Positions 17,501-24,443 of a DNA stretch of 36,094 nt are shown piece after piece. The stretch comes from Methanobacteriota archaeon (GTDB taxonomy: Archaea > Thermoplasmatota > Poseidoniia > Poseidoniales > Thalassarchaeaceae), in NCBI GenBank assembly GCA_002713585.1, contig PATD01000015.1, positions 8,432 through 44,525 of the forward strand, written 5' to 3'. The position numbers and the translations under genes were made by a program. The notes under the pieces are model-generated. The model saw nothing but the letters and a program-made list of their open reading frames with translations. It searched no databases and was not told where the DNA came from. How positions within the stretch are numbered: position 1 is the first letter of the stretch; each line of letters opens with the position of its first letter.

Positions 17501-18057
17501 CTGCTCTCAATGAGTTCAGATCACGAATTATGAATACAGACACTGGAGAATATGATCCACAGAGAGCATTGAGTCTCATTTACAATATCCGTCGCCATAT
17601 CAACATCGATGCATATCATAGTATAATCACACCTCAGGTGCTTGAAGAGATACACCTTGGTATTCTTGAAGAGTTCAGAGATTGGCCTGCACCTGTCGAG
17701 GAAGGCTTCCATGACGGCGTTCTTGCTCAGACCAAGGCCGTCGAGGATTTCTTACAAGCTCATCATTCAATCTACAAACAGGTCACGATGTTCAAAGCAC
17801 GCCGAGGTGGCGCAGACAAGAGAACCGCTCTTAGTGAGGACGGGTTGGTAATGTCAGAGGAAGGCATCTTCCCAGAACCTGGAGATCTTGACATCATGAA
17901 GACGGCTTCGAAACTGGCTTCCGATTGTCTTGAACGAGTGGGTGCTGTAGTCATTGCTACTCGAGATTCTGACTTCACCCTTCTCGCTCGTGCACTTGAG
18001 GAAAATCTGGGTGTAGGTGTAGCGAAGAATGCCATTGAGTTGGCACAGTGGTTGTGA
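14566..18057 (+). CDS. Giant helical-repeat protein with C-terminal PIN nuclease domain
   Basis: 1163 residues from GTG 14566; no better in-frame start is seen. A short N-terminal domain is followed by a basic linker (RRRGVRRRGARGASG at ~67-81). Residues ~85-900 are almost entirely amphipathic helices, arranged like TPR/HEAT repeats (for example LDAARLYKQAAPRFQ, WSEAVDLLDEHTELA), with a charged segment near 785-800. The last ~240 residues are a PIN domain: VVIDTNLLLD (Asp927), TALNEFRSRI (Glu983), DLDIMKTA (Asp1107/1109) and ATRDSDFTLL (Asp1134/1136). All acidic residues needed for a metal-dependent ribonuclease are there. It lies 1 bp from a RluA-type pseudouridine synthase, suggesting an RNA-related job. 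Not a toxin: far too large, with no antitoxin partner. The family of the N-terminal part is not recognised. Confidence 0.9.
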   Translation: MLSLETYLRDCIEAGRRAGDDPNSRSRQLVNHPSFTLLDRAWKPVAMAIVQKEEPRNPEEEVQVKATRRRGVRRRGARGASGIEAFLESVDTIRTSQESPAYRLTVLLIHKGRDPKSWKSEDNALIDELRSTCNSGVHPVWAQAARECPLIAMLGAFPSTTPSTEETKQTLDWIEGLRRDPSDFEAFGKWLEDVEHSELNSKSILDLQRLAKGLQGKIRPTQIRKDTPKVLSSTTTPPLILIDALLHIASNQPHLAVERIGEAVFKDTKIQTISDDLHHLARLQSGDFDAWKSCACVTGDDALSSAMLTTAWSNPIEQEDLDLSTIESGIFHLEMNNLPIPDSLQWMVIRALAAKGDIEEATKLIMEAKIEDTASFMAASRMAKGHEALVERLCELAINYDTNTWEGIIADDGIPTQIRVCCATLLSRFRLSPSTLEQVIEILVNGNDIEHLALVICKNELQGSENPYPILLASSLAPANLPPENISWIQEQAIMAHAIVESIEPPSYLSINEAALIRLLDGASADLEEIQGRLPEGGSEVLREARRALMDGGDGLVREQRVDTLESSINESKLPDLESTLFLAIVDLLRMNRVNNDVQMTDSDRKERAYTILDNLISNRFNARFFPLVTDLIIEHEVPSSELVSWLQNHRPRSEWTPVANAAISVREGRHLDAARLYKQAAPRFQNPPHGDFERATLLYRKALINFALSQRWSEAVDLLDEHTELAATITSRFQLYLKVSYAFDKMPKSGSRSKRSRNHPKHLILDFADSRLPFVEMDAPDDDGSKRRERERRKEDIIESLMTYPSSRRLPEEPFIGRVRAALNHIQRVTSSRRYHIETRFRNALNDFARPKEVYEIAKEVAPEDPLRALRMMEHAINVSSHYNLREQASLQASMDAMYQQYESQIAVKERRGFNALDLPPLVVIDTNLLLDGLASEILRRMTVDRNGLMNPNSSLMFHQILRHRASTNLVRTFVPSTALNEFRSRIMNTDTGEYDPQRALSLIYNIRRHINIDAYHSIITPQVLEEIHLGILEEFRDWPAPVEEGFHDGVLAQTKAVEDFLQAHHSIYKQVTMFKARRGGADKRTALSEDGLVMSEEGIFPEPGDLDIMKTASKLASDCLERVGAVVIATRDSDFTLLARALEENLGVGVAKNAIELAQWL

Positions 18058-18058
18058 A

Positions 18059-18955
18059 ATGTCTCGTATTGATGTCCAAGTGGAGGCGGACAGCGATCTG
18101 CTGAGTGTTCTCCAAACAGTCCATGATAACGCAACAAGCAATCGCCTTCGAAGAATGATTGACGATGGCCGTGTACATATTGATGAGAAGGTCTGTCGTG
18201 TTGCGCGAACTCCCGTAACAGTTGGGCAAAAAGTTTCGATTCTCCCTCGTGCACAAGGAGATGCTCCGAAACGTCAATCCAAAAGTTCGCTTGAACTCCC
18301 AAAAATTCTCTATGAAGATGATCGTTTACTGGTTGCTGACAAACCCGCAGGCCTCTTATCTGTAACCACATCCAAGGGGAAAGAAAAGGATACGATGCAT
18401 GCTCGCGCGTTCGAATATGCTGCAATTGATGGAGGTAGAGTATTCATTGTTCATCGTCTTGATAGAGAGACTTCTGGATGCATGCTATTCGCTAAGGATG
18501 AACGGACTAAGCGCCAACTCCAGGAACAGTTTGCAGATCGTTCAATTCAGCGAATCTATCATGCAATCCTCCTTGGCCATTTATCGGAGGACACAGGTCT
18601 TGCCAGAGATTGGATTCAAGAGTCTAAGGATCTCCGAGTGAGAATAGCTCCACATCGGAATGCAATCAATGCTAAGGAGGCGATTACATATTGGACTGTA
18701 GAGAATACATCAGAGACACATTCTCTTGTTCGTCTCGATATTCGAACTGGACGTAGAGCACAGATACGCCTTCAGATGGCCGCACGTAATGCACCAGTTG
18801 TCGGCGATACCATGCATGGCCAAGGTCGTGCTAAAACTGGGAGGCTCTGTCTACACGCATCGTCACTGAGCTTCATCCATCCGAATGGAGAAACTCTTCA
18901 GGTTAAATCTCAGATTCCTGATACATTCCGGCGTGTTATGAAACGCGGTCATTGA
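18059..18955 (+). CDS. RluA-family pseudouridine synthase with S4 domain
   Basis: 298 residues from ATG 18059, one base after the PIN-protein stop. Residues 1-65 form an S4-like RNA-binding domain (RLRRMIDDGRVHIDEKVCR). The catalytic motif VHRLDRETSG (131-140) contains the nucleophilic Asp135, and KPAGLLSV and RTGRRAQIRLQMA complete the RluA family signatures. It converts uridine to pseudouridine in rRNA or tRNA; the exact target cannot be read from the sequence. The 3' end overlaps the convergent methyltransferase gene by 7 bp. S4-RluA proteins are common in bacteria and less so in archaea. Confidence 0.93.
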   Translation: MSRIDVQVEADSDLLSVLQTVHDNATSNRLRRMIDDGRVHIDEKVCRVARTPVTVGQKVSILPRAQGDAPKRQSKSSLELPKILYEDDRLLVADKPAGLLSVTTSKGKEKDTMHARAFEYAAIDGGRVFIVHRLDRETSGCMLFAKDERTKRQLQEQFADRSIQRIYHAILLGHLSEDTGLARDWIQESKDLRVRIAPHRNAINAKEAITYWTVENTSETHSLVRLDIRTGRRAQIRLQMAARNAPVVGDTMHGQGRAKTGRLCLHASSLSFIHPNGETLQVKSQIPDTFRRVMKRGH

Positions 18956-19641
18956 GCTGCCCGTTGCCAGACGCCGACATATCGATCGATATCCGGCCAA
19001 TCCTCAAGCACAATTGGTTGGAAAATTACCACATCTAACGACGAGAACCGTTCCATCAACCATCTTCGAGAAAGTGGCCAGGGCAGAGTCATACCTTCCT
19101 TGGTTCGATTTGTGGCTTCCCGGCCGATACTGATTAAGCGCCCTTTGGATTTGAGTAATGTTGGAAGTACCTTTGCGGCCCCTTCCCTGATTTCAACTGG
19201 TATTGCTTGCAAGATGTGTATTTCCACTACTAGATCGAAATTTCCAATCCATCTTTCAGGCGGATTGGTTACATCTCCGACTTCCCAATGTACCGATGAG
19301 GATGAGAACCGTTCCTTGCACCAAGCAATACAGGAAGCGGACAAATCAAAGGCAACAACCTCCCACCCCATTTGTTCTAGATATACAGCATCATCTCCAA
19401 GGCCACAGCCGACCATCAGCGCACGCCCTGGTGCAAGAGGATCGCGCTCCAACTCATCTTTTAGAATTGGATTGACACCCATTCTTGCCCATGGAATCAG
19501 TGCAGAATCTCCTTGAGCACCGGCATAGAGGTCCTCAAACCAACGGAGTGGTTCTCCGTCACCCTCAGCCGCTGCCGAAAGTGCTTGCAAGCGACGCTGG
19601 ACATCATCATTCTCTTGCCTTTCAGCCCAATCATCATCCAT
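18949..19641 (-). CDS. SAM-dependent methyltransferase, class I
   Basis: 230 residues. Rossmann-fold motif I VGCGLGDDA (77-85), the acidic end of strand 2 VVAFDLSASCIAWCKERF, and GDVTNPPERWIGNFDLVVEIHILQ as motifs III-IV. The GDDAVYLEQMGWEVVAFDLS stretch resembles thiopurine/tellurite-type (TPMT/TehB) small-molecule methyltransferases more than RNA enzymes. The substrate is unknown. It is the last gene of the icd-hisS run, 6 bp after hisS. Confidence 0.88.
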   Translation of the reverse strand: MDDDWAERQENDDVQRRLQALSAAAEGDGEPLRWFEDLYAGAQGDSALIPWARMGVNPILKDELERDPLAPGRALMVGCGLGDDAVYLEQMGWEVVAFDLSASCIAWCKERFSSSSVHWEVGDVTNPPERWIGNFDLVVEIHILQAIPVEIREGAAKVLPTLLKSKGRLISIGREATNRTKEGMTLPWPLSRRWLMERFSSLDVVIFQPIVLEDWPDIDRYVGVWQRAAQ

Positions 19642-19647
19642 ACAGAT

Positions 19648-21000
19648 TCACCCAAGATCTAAGAGATTACAAATGACATCATCTATTGATTCCAATTCTA
19701 GATTGGATGAGGCTGTATTGCCATCCACTAATCGCTTGATTTCGATTTTACCCGATTCAATATCTCGTTCACCGATAATCATGACCAAGTCAACACCAAT
19801 TCCATCCGCCCATCGCATTGCTCTTTTGAGTCCTCTATCTCGAACTTCTAGGTGGACAATGTGACCTTTATTTCGTAACCCTCCTACGATTGGGAGTACC
19901 TGTGCATGGGTATCTCCAAGAGGAATCACGGCGATTTGCCCACGTTCCATTTTCTGGATACTAACGTCCTCATTTTCCATCGCTAGGAGCACTCTATCGA
20001 AACCCAACCCGAATCCACAACATGGATCTAAATCAGGCTGATCGAATAGATGCATGAGGCGGTAAGACCCTCCTCCGAGGACTTGACTCTCTCCTCGAAG
20101 AGATGGGACGTGGAATTCAAACACCATTCCAGTGTAGTAATCTAAGCCTCGAGAAATAGTGAAGTCAATTTCGAGTTTTGGAGGAGTAGGTGCTAAAACT
20201 TCGATGGCACCAATAGTCGCCTCAAAATCATCCAATACATCCTTCCAAATTTTGAGCCATTCCGCATCGCCTTGAAACATCTCTCGGGCGGTTTCAATAG
20301 GGTCACCTTCTCGTTGAATTTTTCCCGAAGCACCAATGAAATTCGCCAGTAAATCCATCCAATCATCACTAATATCCATTGCAATGTTATCTTGGAACAT
20401 TTCCCAGAATCCAGAATTATCTCCCTTGTCAAGAAGGCGCATAGCATCGCCAACAAAGTCCTCCGAATCGCCCCAATCATCTATTCCTGCTTGCTCCAAT
20501 ACTCTCCTAAGGACGCCTACATGTCCGATTCTGACAGACCAATCTTGCAATCCTGTGGCCTGCATCATCCGAATAGCGAGTGCTATGACTTCTGCTTCCA
20601 CCAGTGGCCCAGAGGCTCCAATGTGTTCGATACCATATTGATAGAACTCTCTGTACCGTCCTTTTTTGGATTCTTCATATCGGAAACATTGCCCGAAGTA
20701 AGATAGCCGAAGTGGCTTGGCATCTGCACGCATTGAATCGGCAACCATTCGCATCACGGGGGCTGTTAATTCAGGACGAAGCGTCAGGTCCCGATCAGAT
20801 CGATCTTTGAATGCATACAGCTGATTGACTACCTCAGGTCCTGACTTAACAGTGAACAAATCAAGACGTTCGAAGATTGGTGTTTGCACCCGATTGTATC
20901 CGTGACTTTTTGCGACGTTATCCAGCGCACGTTCTAGCGCTAAACGCTCCGCCATATCTTTCACACCGAAGTCACGTGTACCTCGGGGGCGCTCAACCAT
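19648..21000 (-). CDS. hisS: Histidyl-tRNA synthetase
   Basis: 450 residues, a normal length. Charges tRNA-His with histidine in the cytoplasm. Class II features: PRGTRDF (5-11), motif 2 CFRYEESKKGRYREFYQYGIE (~105-125), the histidine-specific SRGLDYYTG (283-291), motif 3 GFGLGFDRVLLA (329-340) and a C-terminal anticodon-binding domain (VIPLGDTHAQVLPIVGGLRNKG). Flanked closely (6 bp each side) by a membrane-protein gene and a methyltransferase gene in the same direction. Confidence 0.98.
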   Translation of the reverse strand: MVERPRGTRDFGVKDMAERLALERALDNVAKSHGYNRVQTPIFERLDLFTVKSGPEVVNQLYAFKDRSDRDLTLRPELTAPVMRMVADSMRADAKPLRLSYFGQCFRYEESKKGRYREFYQYGIEHIGASGPLVEAEVIALAIRMMQATGLQDWSVRIGHVGVLRRVLEQAGIDDWGDSEDFVGDAMRLLDKGDNSGFWEMFQDNIAMDISDDWMDLLANFIGASGKIQREGDPIETAREMFQGDAEWLKIWKDVLDDFEATIGAIEVLAPTPPKLEIDFTISRGLDYYTGMVFEFHVPSLRGESQVLGGGSYRLMHLFDQPDLDPCCGFGLGFDRVLLAMENEDVSIQKMERGQIAVIPLGDTHAQVLPIVGGLRNKGHIVHLEVRDRGLKRAMRWADGIGVDLVMIIGERDIESGKIEIKRLVDGNTASSNLELESIDDVICNLLDLG

Positions 21001-21006
21001 GCCCGT

Positions 21007-21600
21007 TTACTTTGGACTAGGGTTCATCAGCCTTCGTCCACGGAGCATTAGGAGATACAACAAGACGGAACCAAATACGAATGCCGCAGATTTCGAATAC
21101 GAATCCATTGATTCCCAAGAAAGGAATTCGTATGTTGTGTTTATTCCTAGAATTACAACTCTATACCAGTCGATTACAACATAGATTAGAGCAATACATC
21201 CGCCGATGACTCCATGCCACCATAAAGGGTCTTTTTCTGAGCGCTTCCATTCCATTAGCAGAATGGCCTGAGGTACGATATGGGATATTGAAAGTGCAAC
21301 AACCCATCCGATTGAAATCACGGAGAAGTAAACTCTGGCAAACGCTGACCAAAATCCCACCATAGTTCCGAATGCTAAACAAATAGCAGTACCAAGGGTA
21401 ACATCGGCCCCCTTTCGAATCAGATTATTTTCTGGCCAGTAGCCATGTAGGAAAGCAAGCACTACAGAAAGGGTGGCTAGTTCAATCGACCATTGAGTTG
21501 CGTAGAGGTAGAGGTAACGTGGACCATTGAGATAGACAGGGGCGATCATCATTGGTAGCATGATAGCAATCGAGATCAGGCGAACCCGTTGCTTTTCCAT
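21007..21600 (-). CDS. Multi-pass membrane protein, unknown
   Basis: 197 residues from ATG 21600 (MEKQRVRLISIAIMLPMM). An open frame reaches 21672 but would overlap icd by 56 bp, so the internal ATG is preferred. Six hydrophobic helices (about 8-24, 36-52, 66-84, 92-110, 123-145, 168-186) with short loops. No family recognised. It lies 16 bp after icd and 6 bp before hisS. Confidence 0.75.
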   Translation of the reverse strand: MEKQRVRLISIAIMLPMMIAPVYLNGPRYLYLYATQWSIELATLSVVLAFLHGYWPENNLIRKGADVTLGTAICLAFGTMVGFWSAFARVYFSVISIGWVVALSISHIVPQAILLMEWKRSEKDPLWWHGVIGGCIALIYVVIDWYRVVILGINTTYEFLSWESMDSYSKSAAFVFGSVLLYLLMLRGRRLMNPSPK

Positions 21601-21616
21601 AGTTACAATCAATGTA

Positions 21617-22849
21617 TCACATGCATGAGATGATTGCTGCACCAAATTCACTGCATTTGAGAAGAGTAGCATCGTCCATTAGTCGTTCGAAATCATAAGT
21701 TACGGTCTTAGCCGAAATTGCCCCTTCCATACCTTTCACTATGAGATCTGCAGCCTCCCCCCATCCCATATGGCGCAACATCATTTCAGCGGAAAGAATT
21801 AGCGAACCAGGGTTGACTTTGTCTTGTCCAGTATACTTTGGTGCCGTACCATGGGTCGCTTCGAAGATTGAAATCCCAGTGTCGTAGTTGATATTCGCCC
21901 CCGGAGCAATTCCAATTCCACCCACTTGGGCGGCGAGCGCATCAGAGATGTAGTCGCCATTGAGGTTCATCGTTGCGAGTACAGTATACTCCTTTGGTCG
22001 AGTTAGGACTTGTTGGAGCATAGCATCTGCAATTACATCCTTGATTAGAATTGTATTACCTGTAGTTGGATTCTTGAGAGTGCACCATGGGCCACCATCA
22101 AGTTCCTCCGCACCAAATTCTTCCTTTGCAAGAGTGTAACCCCAATCTCGGAATCCACCTTCGGTGAACTTCATGATATTCCCTTTGTGGACTAGAGTAA
22201 CACTGGGCTTATCCTCATCAATGGCATACTCAATAGCCGCTCGAACGATGCGATCGGTCCCCTCTTTACTGATTGGCTTAATACCGATACCGGAGGTTTC
22301 AGGGAATCGAATTTTATCTACACCCATCTCGTTTTGTAGGAATGCGATCACTTTCTGTACTTCTGCTGAACCAGCTTCCCACTCGATACCTGCATAGACA
22401 TCCTCACTATTTTCTCGGAAGATGATCATGTCTACAGCCCCTGGGTCACGCACAGGGCTTGGCGTTCCAGAGTACCAACGTACCGGACGTACGCATGCGT
22501 ATAGGTCCAACTTCTGTCGAAGAGCTACATTGAGGCTACGAATCCCGCCTCCGACAGGAGTGGTCAGTGGCCCCTTGATTGAAACCAGTCCAGATCGGAT
22601 TGCATCCAGAGTAGCCTCTGGGAGCCATTCGCCCGTGGCATTGAATGCCTTCTCTCCAGCGAGAACTTCGTTCCATACAATCCCTCTTTCTCCAGCGTAA
22701 GCCTTCTCGACGGCGGCGTTGACGACGTTAATCATCACGGGCGTAATATCAATCCCAATACCATCTCCTTCGATGTAGTGAACAACTGGATTCTTTGGCA
22801 CACTCAATTGTCCATTCTGCATAGTAATCGCAGCCCCATTCCGGTCCAT
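21617..22849 (-). CDS. icd: NADP-dependent isocitrate dehydrogenase, bacterial-type
   Basis: 410 residues, close to the 416 of E. coli Icd. Oxidatively decarboxylates isocitrate to 2-oxoglutarate in the TCA cycle. IEGDGIG at 26-32, the phosphate-binding [10 protein letters not shown] with Ser105 (counterpart of the regulatory Ser113 in E. coli), and NADP-selecting Lys338/Tyr339 in [17 protein letters not shown]. The C-terminal ~70 residues closely match my recollection of the E. coli sequence ([36 protein letters not shown]), which suggests acquisition from bacteria at some time. No AceK kinase gene is seen nearby. First gene of the minus-strand run. A second in-frame ATG at codon 10 is possible. 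Confidence 0.97.
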   Translation of the reverse strand: MDRNGAAITMQNGQLSVPKNPVVHYIEGDGIGIDITPVMINVVNAAVEKAYAGERGIVWNEVLAGEKAFNATGEWLPEATLDAIRSGLVSIKGPLTTPVGGGIRSLNVALRQKLDLYACVRPVRWYSGTPSPVRDPGAVDMIIFRENSEDVYAGIEWEAGSAEVQKVIAFLQNEMGVDKIRFPETSGIGIKPISKEGTDRIVRAAIEYAIDEDKPSVTLVHKGNIMKFTEGGFRDWGYTLAKEEFGAEELDGGPWCTLKNPTTGNTILIKDVIADAMLQQVLTRPKEYTVLATMNLNGDYISDALAAQVGGIGIAPGANINYDTGISIFEATHGTAPKYTGQDKVNPGSLILSAEMMLRHMGWGEAADLIVKGMEGAISAKTVTYDFERLMDDATLLKCSEFGAAIISCM

Positions 22850-22869
22850 GGCCGAGGCATCATTGCCTT

Positions 22870-22883
22870 GTTCATCAATGAAC
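22870..22883. promoter_or_regulatory. Palindrome in the icd/OsmC divergent promoter
   Basis: GTTCATCAATGAAC: perfect 6-bp arms (GTTCAT / ATGAAC) around CA, 21 bp upstream of the icd start and 54 bp upstream of the OsmC-like start. A candidate operator for one or both genes. Confidence 0.4.
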
Positions 22884-22937
22884 CGGATGAAGAGAAATCA
22901 TCTGAACCCTAATGACCTCCGCTTGAATGCCATATTC

Positions 22938-23345
22938 ATGGCGAGTAGGGTTGAATGGACGCAAGGGGAAGAGATGCTTGGAATTACGAGCGATGGCAAG
23001 CGTGTTATGATGCATACAGACGATACTGCAAGTCCAATGCAATTACTCATCCTTTCTCACGGTGCATGCTCAATGATCGATGTAGTTGTTGGCCTCAAGG
23101 ACAGGATGGAGAATGTCCGGGCAGCGTGGGTTGAAGTTGATGTTGATCGGGCAGAGAACCCCCCTCGGAAATTGACAGCTGTGCGAATGCACTATGTCAT
23201 TGAAGGCAATGTTCCCGAGAAATTGGTTGAGCGCCTCATCCACCAGAGCCATGAGAAGTACTGTTCGGTCGGTGCAACTATTCTTGGTGGCGAAACTACG
23301 CTTGATTGGACCATGGAAATCCGTTCGCAATCAGAGACTGAGTAA
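22938..23345 (+). CDS. OsmC/YhfA-family peroxiredoxin-like protein
   Basis: 135 residues from ATG 22938; the open frame upstream runs into icd and is not conserved in type. Two cysteines in family positions: Cys44 in LSHGACSMIDVV and Cys109 in HEKYCSVGATI. OsmC/Ohr proteins reduce organic peroxides through such a pair; YhfA-type members are less well characterised. The spacing (65 residues) and the KYCSVGA motif fit the OsmC fold. Cytoplasmic. 15 bp of overlap with the convergent hypothetical gene. Confidence 0.9.
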   Translation: MASRVEWTQGEEMLGITSDGKRVMMHTDDTASPMQLLILSHGACSMIDVVVGLKDRMENVRAAWVEVDVDRAENPPRKLTAVRMHYVIEGNVPEKLVERLIHQSHEKYCSVGATILGGETTLDWTMEIRSQSETE

Positions 23346-23771
23346 CTTCTTCGGGTGATTGAAGAATTCCGGTAGATCAGCCTCCCGATCCACCTCCTTT
23401 TCTATCCAAGCCCCTTCAGCAAATGCGTGACCTAGGCCAACAGCCTCCATCCAAGCATATGCCTCCTTCCAACCCGAACGAGTCAAACCCACATCAAGTG
23501 CGGAGCGGCCAAGCCTTCGAGCATGTTCTTCTCCCTCCTCTGGAAACCAAGATTCTAGGTCATGGACATAGGACCGGAGTGCAGAGACACCGGCACCAAC
23601 TCCTTGTGATATCAGGGGCATTGTTTCCATATGTTCCATCTCGAGAGATTCTCTAATCTGATATCCAACACCGAGCAAATTAGCCAAGCGATTTAGCAAA
23701 TTATGACCTTCTTCATTCAATGCATCATCTGCCCAACCGTAGCCAAGTCCGATTGAATATGGATGAACCAT
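23331..23771 (-). CDS. Hypothetical soluble helical protein
   Basis: 146 residues, ATG start. Mostly helical and acidic (GHNLLNRLANLLGVGYQIRESLEMEHMETM; SYVHDLESWFPEEGEEHARRLGRSALDVG). No signal peptide or membrane helix. No family recognised. 5 bp downstream of the TerB-like gene, so probably co-expressed with it. Its 3' end overlaps the OsmC-like gene by 15 bp. Confidence 0.7.
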   Translation of the reverse strand: MVHPYSIGLGYGWADDALNEEGHNLLNRLANLLGVGYQIRESLEMEHMETMPLISQGVGAGVSALRSYVHDLESWFPEEGEEHARRLGRSALDVGLTRSGWKEAYAWMEAVGLGHAFAEGAWIEKEVDREADLPEFFNHPKKLLSL

Positions 23772-23776
23772 CTAAT

Positions 23777-24208
23777 TCACCCAAGTAGGTCGTCGACCAG
23801 TTCCAGGTGACGCTTGAAACTGATTTCTAACTCACTCCGCTTCTTACTGAGGAGCCTAACTTCAGCCGGATCAAGAATGCCATCTACCCATACCGTCTGT
23901 AGAAGCATCACATATGTGGCCTCAGCCTTACGAGTCATTTCAGAGTCAGGAAGTGCACCTTCTAATTCCTCAGCCATTTCCTGTTTGTTGGAAAAGTGAA
24001 TCCCCTGCACATCAGTGGCGCCTTCATCATCATCATCCACGAGATCTGCAAGCGCATCATACCCTGAATTTTCATTTTTTCCAGTTGAAGTTGTATTAAT
24101 CCTAGATCCGACCCCCAGCTCCTCGAAGGGATCAACATCACTGTGGTCCTCAGATTCGATTGAAGCGCTAGGCAAATTGAATTCCTCTTCTTTGTCCTCG
24201 CCGTCCAT
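23777..24208 (-). CDS. Acidic protein with TerB-like C-terminal domain
   Basis: 143 residues from ATG 24208; a TTG at 24238 would add ten residues. The first ~80 residues are acidic and low complexity (SESEDHSDVDPFEEL, LADLVDDDDEGA) and probably disordered. The last ~60 (EATYVMLLQTVWVDGILDPAEVRLLSKKRSELEIS) resemble the TerB/DjlA helical domain, where VDGxxDPxE is the recurrent motif. TerB-like domains are often linked to membrane stress or metal-associated systems, but the function here is unknown. Confidence 0.65.
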   Translation of the reverse strand: MDGEDKEEEFNLPSASIESEDHSDVDPFEELGVGSRINTTSTGKNENSGYDALADLVDDDDEGATDVQGIHFSNKQEMAEELEGALPDSEMTRKAEATYVMLLQTVWVDGILDPAEVRLLSKKRSELEISFKRHLELVDDLLG

Positions 24209-24253
24209 ATTAGCCGAGAACCATCGGGGGTTGTTCAAATCATCTTGTTCTTG

Positions 24254-24290
24254 AGTGTAAAAAAAAATACACTTTTTCCAACATTACACT
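24254..24290. promoter_or_regulatory. AGTGTA-A-tract-TACACT palindrome plus third half-site
   Basis: AGTGTA (24254-24259) and TACACT (24268-24273) form a perfect 6-bp inverted repeat around an A tract, with another TACACT at 24285-24290 in direct orientation 17 bp on. It lies 46 bp upstream of the TerB-like ATG, in its promoter zone, and about 170 bp upstream of nrdJ. The half-site order (GTGT then ACAC) is the reverse of a classical NrdR box, so NrdR is not implied. Confidence 0.45.
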
Positions 24291-24427
24291 ACTCTTCCGG
24301 ACAACAGAATTGCATCGAGGAATGCGCAATGGAAGGAACCCTCCCCTCAATCTTCAATAACCATCGATTGACCCTTGAGATTCCCGCGCTCAGATAACAT
24401 TGCGCAGCCCACTGGTATGGATATTAA

Positions 24428-24435
24428 GAGAGGTG
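24428..24435 (+). promoter_or_regulatory. Ribosome binding site of nrdJ
   Basis: AGAGGTGA, complementary to the anti-Shine-Dalgarno sequence, 8 bases before the ATG at 24444. It fixes the start. Confidence 0.75.
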
Positions 24436-24443
24436 AATAAGAC

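Noticed and set aside
14566-18057. PIN protein as a VapC-type toxin
   Set aside because: Nine times too long, PIN is a C-terminal domain, and no small antitoxin gene precedes it.
17772-18425. 217-residue minus-strand open frame across the PIN/RluA junction
   Set aside because: Antisense to the PIN catalytic region and the RluA S4 domain; unnatural His/Gln-rich composition and no start signals.
21601-21672. Longer N-terminus for the membrane protein before hisS
   Set aside because: Would overlap icd by 56 bp, and the hydrophobic topology starts only after the internal ATG at 21600.
24239-24443. Cobalamin riboswitch or NrdR box upstream of nrdJ
   Set aside because: No B12-box-like sequence; the palindrome's half-site order is opposite to NrdR and it lies nearer the TerB-like gene.
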